Translations under genes and position numbers: made by a program
DNA from: Chloroflexota bacterium
GTDB taxonomy: Bacteria > Chloroflexota > Anaerolineae > Anaerolineales > Villigracilaceae
Direction: 5' to 3'
DNA length: 37,053 nucleotides
Assembly (NCBI GenBank): GCA_016866215.1
Contig: VGNE01000038.1
Span: forward strand, 1-37,053
In this document: in pieces, positions 1 to 7,809 of the stretch
How positions within the stretch are numbered: position 1 is the stretch's first letter
How the letters are laid out: each line of letters opens with the position of its first letter
The notes under the pieces: generated by a model
Told to the model about the DNA's origin: nothing
Database searches by the model: none
Seen by the model: only the letters and a program-made list of their open reading frames with translations

Positions 1-66
1 ACTCGGCGGCAGCAGTTTCATCTGCTCCATGGCGTACGGCTTGAAGGTGATTTGTCCATTGTTCAT
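1..66 (-). CDS. IS1182-like transposase, N-terminal fragment (runs off left edge)
   Basis: Only the first 22 codons are inside the window. They read from an ATG at 66 toward base 1 and contain FKPY followed by a QMKLLPPS segment. This FKPY...LLPPS opening is typical of IS1182-family transposases, where a DDE-type catalytic region follows. The fragment begins just inside an inverted-repeat-rich segment at 102-127 that could be the insertion sequence end. The catalytic residues lie outside the window, so the family call rests on a short N-terminal match. Whether the element is intact cannot be judged. Confidence 0.55.
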   Translation of the reverse strand, partial: MNNGQITFKPYAMEQMKLLPPS

Positions 67-101
67 CCCCCGATTGTATTAAATTTCCTTTAAAATGAAC
101 A

Positions 102-127
102 GGGGCTGTCCCTTTTTAGACAACCCC
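102..127. terminator. Inverted repeat: IS end and/or terminator
   Basis: GGGGCTGTC (102-110) and GACAACCCC (119-127) pair with one G-T wobble around an 8-nt loop. A T-run follows on the plus strand (128-133) and T-rich sequence follows on the minus strand, so it could end transcription in either direction. Its place between the transposase start and the DUF554 stop also fits a terminal inverted repeat. The partner end is outside the window. Confidence 0.45.
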
Positions 128-134
128 TTTTTTC

Positions 135-839
135 TTATTTCAAAACTTCAATGATCCACACGATCAACGGCGCAACCGCCAACGCAGGCAGGAAATTCCC
201 CACGCGGATCTTCTTGATTTCCAAAAGATTGCTGATGGCAAGACCCAACAAGATCACGCCGCCGGTAGCTGTCATTTCGTTCATCATCGGCACGGTGACG
301 ATGGCGTTGAGCTGCCCGGCCAGCAAACTGATGCCGCCTTGATAGATCAGGGTGATAATCGAGGAGAACAGCACACCAACTCCAAGCGTGGATGCGAATG
401 CGATGGATGCAAAACCATCCAATGTGGATTTCACTGCGAGCAGGTTGTAGTCGCCCGTCAAACCGTCTTGAATTGAGCCAAGAATGGCCATCGGACCGAT
501 GGAAAATAAAAGCGAAGCAACCATAAATCCGCGCACGAATTTTGAGCCTGTACCTGTTTCGGCCTCTTGTGAAAAGCGCTGTTCGAGAGCCTGTCCGAAG
601 GCTTGCAGTCTGTCTTCGATCTTAAGCCATTCTCCTATTAAAGCGCCAATGATCAATGCGCCGAGCACGATCAGTTGATTGCCGCTTTTAAGGAACATTT
701 GCAAACCCATGACCACTGTAAATAGCCCCATACCTGCGATCACAGTTGTTTTATATCGCTCAGAAATACGCGCGCCAAAAATTAAACCAATGGTTCCACC
801 GATAAGAATGGCGGCGATATTAATGAAAGTACCAGTCAT
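135..839 (-). CDS. DUF554 family membrane protein
   Basis: A 234-residue, very hydrophobic protein with about six or seven predicted membrane segments (roughly 5-25, 32-49, 54-72, 102-123, 140-165, 190-207 and 215-232). The GPMAILGSIQDGL motif near residue 115 and the LLGLAISNLLEIKKIRVGN segment near the C terminus are typical of DUF554 (YdfK/YqgA-like) proteins, whose function is unknown although transport is often assumed. An AGGAGA ribosome site sits a few bases before the ATG. It is a lone gene between the IS edge and the adenosyltransferase, with nothing nearby to indicate a role. Confidence 0.85.
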   Translation of the reverse strand: MTGTFINIAAILIGGTIGLIFGARISERYKTTVIAGMGLFTVVMGLQMFLKSGNQLIVLGALIIGALIGEWLKIEDRLQAFGQALEQRFSQEAETGTGSKFVRGFMVASLLFSIGPMAILGSIQDGLTGDYNLLAVKSTLDGFASIAFASTLGVGVLFSSIITLIYQGGISLLAGQLNAIVTVPMMNEMTATGGVILLGLAISNLLEIKKIRVGNFLPALAVAPLIVWIIEVLK

Positions 840-885
840 AATTCTCCTATATTAATTAAAACCTGCGTTCAGATAAAATTCTCAA

Positions 886-949
886 CACAATGACGCGGAG
901 GCGCAAAGAAAAACAATAAACTTGGCGTCCTGGCGACTTAGCGTTAAAC
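886..949. repeat. Degenerate 8-bp repeat pair (TTGGCGTC-like)
   Basis: In the spacer between two minus-strand genes, units such as CTTGGCGT, CCTGGCGA and CTTAGCGT follow one another (921-944). An inverted counterpart, TGACGCGGAGGCGCAAAG, lies at 891-908. The pair can fold into an imperfect hairpin. It belongs to the same style of short-unit array found in many other spacers of this window. Confidence 0.5.
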
Positions 950-978
950 ATTATGGCATGCATGAGTCTTGATTATTT

Positions 979-1521
979 TTACGATTTCGCGAGAGTCGTC
1001 TTCTTCCCCGCGTTTTGATTTTCAAGGATTTCAAGCACAAAACACAAAGATGACAACCGGTTGAGATAGCGTTGCAGATCAGGGTTGGCAACCTCTTCTT
1101 CATCGAAGAGACTCACCACGCAGCGTTCCGCGCGGCGGACAATGGCGCGCGCCATCGAAAGTGTTGCGCTGCCGAGTGTATCACCGGGCAAAATGAATTC
1201 CTTCGGCATCTCAACGACCTTGCTGAGTTCATCGGTTTGTTCTTCCAGCCATCCCACGCGCGCCTCATCAATAAAATGAAAACGTTGTGCGTTCTCTGGT
1301 GTGGCGGCCACCTCCGCCATCAGCTTGTAAAGATCGCGTTGCGCTTCAAGCAGGATCGGCGCGGTTTGTGATGCACTGCATTGCGCGCGCGCCAAACCGA
1401 GCGCGGCAGAGGCTTCATCCAATGCACCGATCGCTTCCATACGGACATGATATTTTGGGACGCGGCCTTCACCGAGCAAGCCGGTTGTGCCATCGTCGCC
1501 TTTTGCAGTGTAAAAGGTCAT
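979..1521 (-). CDS. Cob(I)alamin adenosyltransferase, PduO type
   Basis: This 180-residue protein should transfer the adenosyl group of ATP to cob(I)alamin, making adenosylcobalamin. It shows the family's N-terminal ATP site (YTAKGDDGTTGLLGEGRVPK, residues 4-23), the ALDEASAALGLAR segment, and the C-terminal arginine-rich helix ARAIVRRAERCVV that lines the active site. Length matches PduO/MMAB-type enzymes. It is monocistronic and divergent from the HET-C-like gene. No Shine-Dalgarno sequence precedes the ATG; instead TATAAT ends exactly 6 nt before it. The B12 link fits the corrinoid pathway further on, although the acetyl-CoA pathway uses non-adenosylated corrinoid. Confidence 0.9.
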   Translation of the reverse strand: MTFYTAKGDDGTTGLLGEGRVPKYHVRMEAIGALDEASAALGLARAQCSASQTAPILLEAQRDLYKLMAEVAATPENAQRFHFIDEARVGWLEEQTDELSKVVEMPKEFILPGDTLGSATLSMARAIVRRAERCVVSLFDEEEVANPDLQRYLNRLSSLCFVLEILENQNAGKKTTLAKS

Positions 1522-1527
1522 GCGCGC

Positions 1528-1533
1528 ATTATA
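1528..1533 (-). promoter_or_regulatory. -10 element TATAAT, likely leaderless promoter
   Basis: On the minus strand TATAAT is followed by GCGCGC and then the ATG at 1521. A start site about 7 nt after the -10 box would fall on the start codon itself. There is no ribosome binding site and no clear -35 box. The layout is mirrored by the divergent gene at 1577. Confidence 0.55.
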
Positions 1534-1564
1534 ACCACTTTACGTGCGTTGCACACGCCTCGCG

Positions 1565-1570
1565 TATAAT
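1565..1570 (+). promoter_or_regulatory. -10 element TATAAT, likely leaderless promoter
   Basis: TATAAT lies 6 nt before the ATG at 1577 with TTTGAA between, and no Shine-Dalgarno sequence. The only TTGCAC-like -35 is 10 bp away, which is too close. This supports the start at 1577 rather than an upstream ATG at 1544, which lies before the -10 box. Confidence 0.55.
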
Positions 1571-1576
1571 TTTGAA

Positions 1577-2200
1577 ATGCTTATCCCCATTCACGAAGAT
1601 ATGACCCGCGAAGCCTTGTGTGACTGCGTGAGTCTGCGCGCACTCGAGGTCATGATTGCCGCGAACTGCAAACAGGATTCTCTGCGCGGGCAGATCGGTC
1701 ACGATGAATATCATTTTGATAATAACGCCATTGATGATGGACATCGTTATATCAGTGAACAACGCGGCCTTGTGACTTCTTCCCTGCTTTCTTCCGAAGT
1801 GTTCTCAGCCTGGAGCGCCTTTGGAAGATTGACCCATACCGCACAGGATTTCTACGCCCATACCAATTACATCTCCATGTGGTTGAATCAGTACAAAGGC
1901 ACGCCTCCCGTTCCGTCCGAAATTGATCCTGTTCAAAAGAGTTTGGTCGAAAGCCCCAGCCTTCATTCGGGTAAGATCTACATCCCGATGGATGTGTTCT
2001 ACTTTGTCCCATTTCTTCGTAAACTTTCGCTCGCACTTCTGCCGCGCGACTCGCACGGCAGGATGAATCTCGACTCACCGAAGCAAGGTTCGAATTTTGC
2101 CTACGCCCGCGCTGCCGCAGTCAAACGCACGCAATACGAGTTTGAAATCCTGGAGAAAATCCTCACACCTGAAATGTTTTCAAAATTTACTGAAAGGTAG
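1577..2200 (+). CDS. HET-C / VWA7-like predicted metal-binding protein
   Basis: A 207-residue protein of unknown function. It starts MLIPIHEDMTREAL and carries spaced His/Asp motifs: HEDMT (6-10), HDEYHFDN near 42, GRLTHTAQDFYAHTNYI near residue 85, and DSHGRMNLDSP near 170. The HTxQDFYAHxNY signature is the hallmark of the HET-C and VWA7 N-terminal helical fold, related to zinc phospholipase C/S1-P1-like proteins, where the His and Asp residues bind metal. No signal peptide is visible, so it should be cytoplasmic. The start at 1577 is chosen from the TATAAT box 6 nt upstream. Enzymatic activity is not shown by the sequence. Confidence 0.6.
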   Translation: MLIPIHEDMTREALCDCVSLRALEVMIAANCKQDSLRGQIGHDEYHFDNNAIDDGHRYISEQRGLVTSSLLSSEVFSAWSAFGRLTHTAQDFYAHTNYISMWLNQYKGTPPVPSEIDPVQKSLVESPSLHSGKIYIPMDVFYFVPFLRKLSLALLPRDSHGRMNLDSPKQGSNFAYARAAAVKRTQYEFEILEKILTPEMFSKFTER

Positions 2201-2292
2201 CGCAAATGCGACATATATGCCGCAATACAACTGTGAGTCCTACTTACGCAAATTAAAATCTTGAAGCGAAACAAACGCCTGGGTTGTTGAAG

Positions 2293-2327
2293 CAGGCTTG
2301 CCCTGAGTTTGATCGGAGGGTTTGAGG
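2293..2327. repeat. 35-bp interspersed repeat, intergenic copy
   Basis: This 35-bp segment, containing TTGCCCTGAGTTTGATC, is the reverse complement of 5167-5201 inside ybeY with 34 of 35 bases identical by direct comparison. It lies in the 178-bp spacer before the YqeY gene. Motifs of the form CCCTTCGA...CTCAGGGC are common interspersed elements in many bacterial genomes. Confidence 0.8.
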
Positions 2328-2366
2328 TTCGCAGGGAAGCGGGTTCTTTATCCCGTTACGAAAGGG

Positions 2367-2372
2367 TATAAT
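2367..2372 (+). promoter_or_regulatory. -10 element TATAAT, likely leaderless promoter
   Basis: TATAAT is followed by CAAATT and then ATG at 2379, the same 6-nt spacing as at the two promoters near 1521-1577. There is no Shine-Dalgarno sequence. A weak TTCTTT (2344-2349) sits 17 bp upstream as a possible -35. Confidence 0.55.
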
Positions 2373-2378
2373 CAAATT

Positions 2379-2825
2379 ATGGATACAAAAACTCAACTAA
2401 ACGAATCAATGAAAGACGCCATGAAAAGCGGCGACGAAGTCCGCAAGCGCACGGTGCGCATGGTGCTGGCCGCCATCAAACAAGTCGAAGTGGATAAGCA
2501 AGCCCCGGTCGAAGATCTGGCGATTGTGGCGTTGATCCAAAAAGAGATCAAGAACCGCCGTGAAGCGGTTGAGGAAGCGAAGAAAGCCAACCGTCCCGAT
2601 CTTGTCAATGATAACGAAGCCGAGATCAAAGTACTGGAGGTCTTCCTGCCTAAAGCCATGCCGGCCGAAGAACTGCGCGCGCTGGTGCAAGCCGCCATTG
2701 CGGAGACAGGCGCATCTGCTCCAACCGAAATGGGCAAAGTGATGAAAATTGTCATGCCCAAGGTTGCAGGGCGCGCACCGAATGACATGATCAGTTCCAC
2801 CGTAAAAGAATTGCTCACAAAGTAA
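2379..2825 (+). CDS. GatB/YqeY domain protein
   Basis: A 148-residue stand-alone GatB/YqeY protein. The N-terminal helix MDTKTQLNESMKDAMKSGDE, the RMVLAAIKQVEVDK segment and the C-terminal GKVMKIVMPKVAGRAPNDMI motif match the family throughout. The fold is the tRNA-binding tail domain of GatB, and the free-standing version is thought to act on tRNA or amidotransferase reactions, without a settled role. The start was placed at 2379, just after a TATAAT box, which gives the usual family length of about 150 residues; an upstream extension would lie before the promoter. Confidence 0.9.
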   Translation: MDTKTQLNESMKDAMKSGDEVRKRTVRMVLAAIKQVEVDKQAPVEDLAIVALIQKEIKNRREAVEEAKKANRPDLVNDNEAEIKVLEVFLPKAMPAEELRALVQAAIAETGASAPTEMGKVMKIVMPKVAGRAPNDMISSTVKELLTK

Positions 2826-2845
2826 ACCTTTGCCGAGAAGAGACC

Positions 2846-2873
2846 GGCACGTGAGTCGTGCCTACTTTCTTTT
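2846..2873 (+). terminator. Possible intrinsic terminator
   Basis: GGCACG (2846-2851) pairs perfectly with CGTGCC (2857-2862) around a 5-nt loop and is followed by TACTTTCTTTT. It sits 20 bp after the YqeY stop and shortly before the HD phosphodiesterase gene. The T-run is interrupted, so its strength is uncertain. Confidence 0.45.
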
Positions 2874-2885
2874 CGGTTGATAATT

Positions 2886-4997
2886 ATGATTTTACGCCCC
2901 CCCGTTCCTACCCGAATTCGTATTTTGCAAATCAGCCTGATCGTTGCGGTCAGTTTTATTTCTTTTGCGACCCTGACCCAGCCGATTGGGTTGCGTCCGA
3001 CGACGCAGGCAGTGGATGTCGGTGACGTGGCTCAGATCACCATGCAATCTCCACGTGACATTGAATATGTCAGCGAAATCCGCACGGAGGAAGCCAGAAA
3101 AGCCGCTGAAAGCGCAATCCAGCCTGTTTACAGTCTGCCAGACCCTGCCATCGCGCGCCAACAGATCGAAGGACTGCGCGTTATATTGCAAAATATCACC
3201 TCTGTGCGCGGGGACGTTGAATTAACGGGTGAAGAAAAAAAATCAAAGATTCTATCTCTCAGTGATGTGCGCTTGAAACTTGAGACGGTTGATTATTTGC
3301 TCAACATTTCAGATTCTCGTTGGGATGTTGTCCAGGTCGAATCCGTTCGTGTGCTGGAACAGATCATGCGCCGCGCAATTTACGAAGATAAAGTGGATGT
3401 GGCCCAGGCGGGCATTTCTACTTTTGTCAGCCTTACCTTAAATGAACAACAGTCTGCGCTTGTGACCGAACTGGTGACAGCCTTTGTTGTCCCTAATAGT
3501 TTTTTCAGCCAGGAATTGACCATTGCCGCCAGTCAAGCCGCGCGGGATGCGGTTAAGCCGATAGTGAAATCCTATAAAGCAGGTGAGACGATTGTGCCAG
3601 CTGGCGAGATCATCCTCCCTGCCGATATGGAAGCCTTCCAGCAACTTGACATTGTCAGTTCCGGCCAACGCTGGCAGGATATGGCTGGCGCTGCGTCCAT
3701 TATCGTGTTGTGTGCAGTATTCGTCCCGCTTTATTTTGTCCGGCGAAAACGCCTGGCTGTAATCAATGATCCGCTCAGTATTCTTGTGATTGCGATGGTG
3801 TTTGTGACGTTTTTGATCGGCGCGCGCTTGTTCACAGACCGCACGCTCGCGCCTTATGGGTATCCCTTACAGGCCGCAGGATTATTAATCGCCACCTTAT
3901 TCGGGCTGGAAGTGGGGATTGTCATAGCCATTCCACTTAGTTTGCTGGCGGCCTATGGTTTATCGAATACGCTGGATCTTGCGCCATTTTATTTGCTTTC
4001 TTCGCTGATCGGTATTCTCGCCCTCGGGCCTGCGCGCCGCTTTTGGGGATTCGTCCAGGCGGGAATTGCCATTGCGCTTTCGGGGATGGTGATCCTGATT
4101 GCATATCGTTTACCTTTTTATTCACCCGATTGGCTGGGCGTGGTTCAATTCATTGGCATTGTTGCCTTTGCTGGTTTTGCCTCAGCGAGTGTTACCCTTT
4201 TACTTCAATACATGTTTGCCCAACTGCTTGGCCTGACCACGGCCTTGCAATTGCTCGATATTTCCCGCCCGGATTCCCCGCTTTTGCAGTTCTTCCTGCG
4301 CAGCGCGCCCGGCACGTATCAACACAGTTTGCAGGTTGCCAACCTTGCCGAACAAGCCGCGGAAAAAATTGGCGCAGACCCATTGCTCACGCGCGTAGGC
4401 GCGCAAATCCATGATATAGGCAAAGCGCTCAACCCAAACTTCTTTATAGAGAATCAAATACCGGGCAATGTCAACACGCATCAGGATGCCAACCCCGAAG
4501 AGGTCGCCGCCGCCATCATCCGCCATGTGACCGATGGCGTGCAACTGGCAAAAAAGCACCGTCTCCCGCGCCGCCTGCATGACTTTATCCTTGAGCATCA
4601 TGGCACGTTGATTACACGTTATCAGTACAACCAGGCCATGGAAGCGGCCGGCGGTGATGTGACCAAAGTGGATATTGAAAAATTTCGCTACCCCGGTCCG
4701 CGCCCGGCCTCGCGTGAAACCGCTTTGCTCATGCTTGCAGATGCCAGCGAAGCCCGCGCCCGCTCCGAACGCCCTGCCAGCGAAGATGATATACGGAAAC
4801 TGGTACAAAGCGTCATTGAAACGGTGCAAAAATTCAACCAGCTGGATGACACCCTATTAACCTTGCGCGACCTCAACCTGATTACCGAATCTTTTGTTAC
4901 CACACTACGTGCCACTTATCATCCACGCATACAATATCCCAATGCCAAAGTGGCAGACCAGGATTCAACGATCCCCGTCCCGAGAAAAGAAATATGA
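2886..4997 (+). CDS. 7TMR-HD family cyclic-di-AMP phosphodiesterase (PgpH-like)
   Basis: A 703-residue membrane protein. One membrane segment near residues 10-32 is followed by a large extracytoplasmic domain (about 35-260), several membrane helices (about 265-475) and a C-terminal cytoplasmic HD domain. The HD region shows YQHSLQVANLAEQAAEKIGA, then RVGAQIHDIGK near residue 505, and later HVTDGVQLAKKHRLP and EHHGTLITRY, all matching PgpH enzymes that hydrolyse cyclic di-AMP. A TTG at 2877 is an alternative start 9 bp upstream. It overlaps ybeY by 4 bp, and this yqeY-pgpH-ybeY-dgkA order is a common conserved bacterial cluster. Confidence 0.88.
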   Translation: MILRPPVPTRIRILQISLIVAVSFISFATLTQPIGLRPTTQAVDVGDVAQITMQSPRDIEYVSEIRTEEARKAAESAIQPVYSLPDPAIARQQIEGLRVILQNITSVRGDVELTGEEKKSKILSLSDVRLKLETVDYLLNISDSRWDVVQVESVRVLEQIMRRAIYEDKVDVAQAGISTFVSLTLNEQQSALVTELVTAFVVPNSFFSQELTIAASQAARDAVKPIVKSYKAGETIVPAGEIILPADMEAFQQLDIVSSGQRWQDMAGAASIIVLCAVFVPLYFVRRKRLAVINDPLSILVIAMVFVTFLIGARLFTDRTLAPYGYPLQAAGLLIATLFGLEVGIVIAIPLSLLAAYGLSNTLDLAPFYLLSSLIGILALGPARRFWGFVQAGIAIALSGMVILIAYRLPFYSPDWLGVVQFIGIVAFAGFASASVTLLLQYMFAQLLGLTTALQLLDISRPDSPLLQFFLRSAPGTYQHSLQVANLAEQAAEKIGADPLLTRVGAQIHDIGKALNPNFFIENQIPGNVNTHQDANPEEVAAAIIRHVTDGVQLAKKHRLPRRLHDFILEHHGTLITRYQYNQAMEAAGGDVTKVDIEKFRYPGPRPASRETALLMLADASEARARSERPASEDDIRKLVQSVIETVQKFNQLDDTLLTLRDLNLITESFVTTLRATYHPRIQYPNAKVADQDSTIPVPRKEI

Positions 4998-5593
4998 TCT
5001 TTATTGACAACCAACAGGATTTTTTGGAATCTGCATTGCTCGAAAGAGCCGCCCGCCTCACTCTTGGAATTTCGGCCCTTCGACACGGTGAGCCGCGACA
5101 CTTGCGCCGCACGCCAGTGCAGGTGAGCGAGACGAACCGTCAGGGCGGTGCCGCGCTCAATCCAAGCCTCAAACCCTTCGATCAAACTCAGGGCAAGCCT
5201 GATTCGGCCAGCACTTCGGCTCCGCTCAGTGCAAGCTCCGACATTACCATCGTCCTGACAGATGACGCGCAGCTGCACGAATTGAACCGCGATTATCTTG
5301 GCGTGGACGCTCCCACTGATGTGCTTTCCTTCCCCGCCTCCGAACTGAACCCTGAAACTGGTTCAACCTATCTGGGAGATATTCTGATCTCGATTCCGCG
5401 TGCAACGCAACAAGCCCAAGCCGCAGGTCATCCAATCGAAGCCGAAGTGCAATTGCTGGTTGTTCATGGCGTTTTACATTTGCTCGGTTACGACCATGCC
5501 GAGGCGCAGGAAAAAGCCCGCATGTGGGCCGAGCAGGCAAAAGTTTTGGAAAGACTCGGGTTGGGTCATATCAAAATTCAATACTCAGAATGA
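4994..5593 (+). CDS. ybeY: Endoribonuclease YbeY with an in-frame repeat-derived insertion
   Basis: YbeY is a zinc-dependent RNase for 16S rRNA maturation and ribosome quality control. The zinc motif HGVLHLLGYDH is intact near residue 155, preceded by TDVLSFPASE and YLGDILIS. At 199 residues it is about 40-50 longer than usual. The extra piece lies at about residues 28-76, between the N-terminal helix and the DITIVLTDDAQLHELN strand. This piece is low in family similarity and contains the 35-bp interspersed repeat at 5167-5201. The insertion keeps the frame, so the protein may remain active with a surface loop. It overlaps pgpH and dgkA by 4 bp (ATGA) on each side, which implies translational coupling. 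Confidence 0.88.
   Translation: MIFIDNQQDFLESALLERAARLTLGISALRHGEPRHLRRTPVQVSETNRQGGAALNPSLKPFDQTQGKPDSASTSAPLSASSDITIVLTDDAQLHELNRDYLGVDAPTDVLSFPASELNPETGSTYLGDILISIPRATQQAQAAGHPIEAEVQLLVVHGVLHLLGYDHAEAQEKARMWAEQAKVLERLGLGHIKIQYSE
5167..5201. repeat. 35-bp interspersed repeat, copy inside ybeY
   Basis: CCCTTCGATCAAACTCAGGG forms the core of this copy, which matches the inverted intergenic copy at 2293-2327 in 34 of 35 positions. A second palindromic motif, CACTTCGGCTCCGCTCAGTG, follows at about 5211-5230. Both are read in frame within ybeY. Confidence 0.8.
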
Positions 5594-5979
5594 AGTCATT
5601 TTTTTTATCCCGCCTGCAATCATTTCGGCATGCCTTTCGGGGATGGTTTTATGTCATGCAGACTCAGCGCAATGTGTGGATCCATGGCGTAATTGCCGTC
5701 ATTGTTTTTATTTTGGGGCTGTGGCTTCGCCTTCCGCCGCGTGATTGGGCGGTGATCATTCTGACAGCGGCCTTGGTGTTCACCGCCGAATTCATCAACA
5801 CATCCATTGAAGTCACCCTTGATCTTGCCAGCCCTGACACGCATCCGCTTGCGAAGATCGGGAAGGACGTTGGCGCCGCAGCAGTGCTGGTTTCTGCTTT
5901 AGCCGCCATTCTGATTGGCCTATTGCTTCTCGGCCCGCCGCTCTGGCTGAAACTCATTTCCCTAATTCCTAATTCCTAA
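5590..5979 (+). CDS. Diacylglycerol/undecaprenol kinase family protein
   Basis: A 129-residue integral membrane kinase of the DgkA family. It shows three membrane helices (about 29-47, 51-68, 95-118) and the active-site region AEFINTSIEVTLDLASP with the ExxNTxIE motif, followed by HPLAKIGKDVGAAAVL. In bacteria with this gene next to ybeY the substrate is usually undecaprenol, so lipid-carrier recycling is likely. The start at 5590 overlaps the ybeY stop. The last residues, SLIPNS, and the stop are encoded by a heptamer array that begins at 5961, so the native C terminus may have been altered. Confidence 0.87.
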   Translation: MKSFFLSRLQSFRHAFRGWFYVMQTQRNVWIHGVIAVIVFILGLWLRLPPRDWAVIILTAALVFTAEFINTSIEVTLDLASPDTHPLAKIGKDVGAAAVLVSALAAILIGLLLLGPPLWLKLISLIPNS

Positions 5980-5996
5980 TCCCGAATTCCCAATCT
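5961..5996. repeat. Heptamer array (CCTAATT)n
   Basis: Consecutive units CCTAATT, CCTAATT, CCTAAT, CCCGAATT and CCCAATC run through the end of dgkA, including its stop codon, into the spacer before the next gene. Confidence 0.7.
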
Positions 5997-6016
5997 CTTA
6001 TTACCGGAGTTTACCG

Positions 6017-6874
6017 ATGACACTATCTTTCAAATTTGGCACAGTGGGTTCACCCACAGGCACTCCGAAAAAACCGGGCGGTTCTGTGGGCGCGATTGAA
6101 TTCAGCAAATCTATTGGGCTTGAATCATTCGAATTGGGTTGGGTGCAGTCTGTGCGTGTGACCGAGGCAACCTGCGCTTTGATCAAGTCTGCTGGTGAGG
6201 AACATGGCGTTGCGTTGAGTGTGCATGCGCCTTATTATATTAACCTGAATGCGGACGCTGGTGAATGGCCGAAATCACGCAAACGCTTGATGGACGCGGC
6301 CCATTATGGCTATCTTGCGGGGGCGACAGATATTATCTTTCATCCCGGTTCCTATTTTATGAAAGATCCTCTTGAAGTATTGAAAGTCGCCATTCCGCGC
6401 TTGCAAGGATGTGTGCAGGAATTGCATAAGAACGGCGATCATGTCACCATCCGCCCTGAGACGATGGGCAAATCAGCCATGCTCGGTTCGTTTGAAGATG
6501 CTCTCGCCATGAGCAAAGCCATGGAAGGTGTACAGCCCTGCCTCGATTTCGCTCATCTACATGCCCGCCCCGGTGACGGCACGTTGAATACTTATGAGGA
6601 ATGGTCTCGCCTGCTGGAGAAATACGGCAGAGAACTTGGCGGGAATACCTTGAAGAACTTGCACATCCATCTCTCTGGCATTGAGTATGGACCGAAAGGC
6701 GAAAAGAATCACCTCCCCCTTGCCGATGCAGACCTGGACTTGAAAGCCCTGTTCAAAGCCTTGCATGAATTTGGCTGTGCGGGGCGCATCCTGTGTGAAA
6801 GCCCCATCCTGGAAGTGGATGCATTAAATATGAAGAAGGCGTGGATGAAGAGGAGTGGGGAAAAAGAGAAATAG
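6017..6874 (+). CDS. Endonuclease IV-like TIM-barrel protein (predicted AP endonuclease)
   Basis: A 285-residue protein of the AP endonuclease 2/xylose isomerase-like TIM-barrel superfamily. Metal-ligand strands are visible in the order expected for endonuclease IV: SVHAPYYINL (near 73), DIIFHPGSY (near 109), IRPETMGK (near 148), CLDFAHLHAR (near 175), LHIHLSG (near 216) and RILCESP near the C terminus. Repair of abasic sites through a trinuclear zinc centre is the family activity. A weak CCGGAG ribosome site precedes the ATG. It is the last plus-strand gene before the convergent cooC cluster. A sugar-isomerase-like role cannot be excluded. Confidence 0.72.
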   Translation: MTLSFKFGTVGSPTGTPKKPGGSVGAIEFSKSIGLESFELGWVQSVRVTEATCALIKSAGEEHGVALSVHAPYYINLNADAGEWPKSRKRLMDAAHYGYLAGATDIIFHPGSYFMKDPLEVLKVAIPRLQGCVQELHKNGDHVTIRPETMGKSAMLGSFEDALAMSKAMEGVQPCLDFAHLHARPGDGTLNTYEEWSRLLEKYGRELGGNTLKNLHIHLSGIEYGPKGEKNHLPLADADLDLKALFKALHEFGCAGRILCESPILEVDALNMKKAWMKRSGEKEK

Positions 6875-7017
6875 GCCGCAAGGCACTTAAAGATTCTTCT
6901 TTTTGGTGGATTAAGCTGTTGATCAGTGGATGGGTAAATTCTTTCCTTGCGAAGGGATGTGCTATCATCCTGTTGTTTAATTGAAGAGGGGAAATTTTGA
7001 AAAGCGGCTGATGGTTC

Positions 7018-7809
7018 TTATTTGAGTATCTGCCCCATCATTGTTTCGACAGCCTGATAAACAGGCGAATCATCGCCAAGGTCAACGAGGGGTTTGCCTG
7101 AAAGTTCAAAGGTGGCTAGATCCGTATTGGCTGGGATGACCCCAAGCAAAGGCACGCTTATCTTTTCGATTTCTGTTTTTAATGGCGGGGGTAATTCATT
7201 GCTCTGAACGCGATTTACGATCAGGTGACTTTTTTCGATTCGAATATTCAAGTCCCTGGTCATCTCTGCGATGCGTTGTGCGGCGACCAGCCCGCGCTGG
7301 GTTGGGTCGCTGACGATGAGCAGATGCTGCACGTCGCGCGTGGTACGGCGTGAGAGATGCTCCATGCCTGCTTCATTATCGATCACCACATAAGCATAGT
7401 GTTTGCTCATTGAATCGATCACTTCGCGCAGGTTATGGTTGACCGCGCAATAGCATCCCCGCCCCTCTCCGCGTCCCATGGCGATCAAGTCAAAGCGTGA
7501 GCCTTCCGCCAGGGAAGAGCGGACGTGATAATCAAGATATTCGCGCTTGCTCGCTCCGCCCGGCATGACGCCCATAGCCGCCCCGCCCTCGGTCAGCGAT
7601 GACTTTACCTGCGCCAGCATATCCTCGCGGATGTCGCCGACTGTCCATTCGAGGTCGAGACCGAGTACCATGTTCAAATTGGAGGAGGGGTCGGCATCAA
7701 TCGCAAGAATACTACCCGTTTGATTCTGGGCAAGATACTTGATGACCATTCCAGCGATGGTGGTCTTGCCCACGCCGCCTTTGCCTGCGAGTGCGATGGT
7801 TGTTGTCAT
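7018..7809 (-). CDS. CooC-type nickel-insertion ATPase, copy 1
   Basis: A 263-residue MinD/CooC-family P-loop ATPase. The deviant Walker A motif GKGGVGKTT is at residues 9-17, DADPSSNLN follows near 39, and a CxC pair lies in GRGCYCAVNH near residue 117, as in CooC, where a cysteine pair in the dimer interface binds metal. The VVIDNEAGMEHLSRR segment is also CooC-typical. Such proteins mature CO dehydrogenase or acetyl-CoA synthase by nickel loading. Its start overlaps the RelE-like gene by 4 bp, so it is probably the last gene of a four-gene minus-strand unit. CooC and AcsF roles cannot be separated by sequence alone. Confidence 0.85.
   Translation of the reverse strand: MTTTIALAGKGGVGKTTIAGMVIKYLAQNQTGSILAIDADPSSNLNMVLGLDLEWTVGDIREDMLAQVKSSLTEGGAAMGVMPGGASKREYLDYHVRSSLAEGSRFDLIAMGRGEGRGCYCAVNHNLREVIDSMSKHYAYVVIDNEAGMEHLSRRTTRDVQHLLIVSDPTQRGLVAAQRIAEMTRDLNIRIEKSHLIVNRVQSNELPPPLKTEIEKISVPLLGVIPANTDLATFELSGKPLVDLGDDSPVYQAVETMMGQILK

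Noticed and set aside
1522-1576. Cobalamin riboswitch for the adenosyltransferase
   Set aside because: Only 55 bp separate the two divergent start codons, too short for a B12 riboswitch, and the layout points to a leaderless mRNA.
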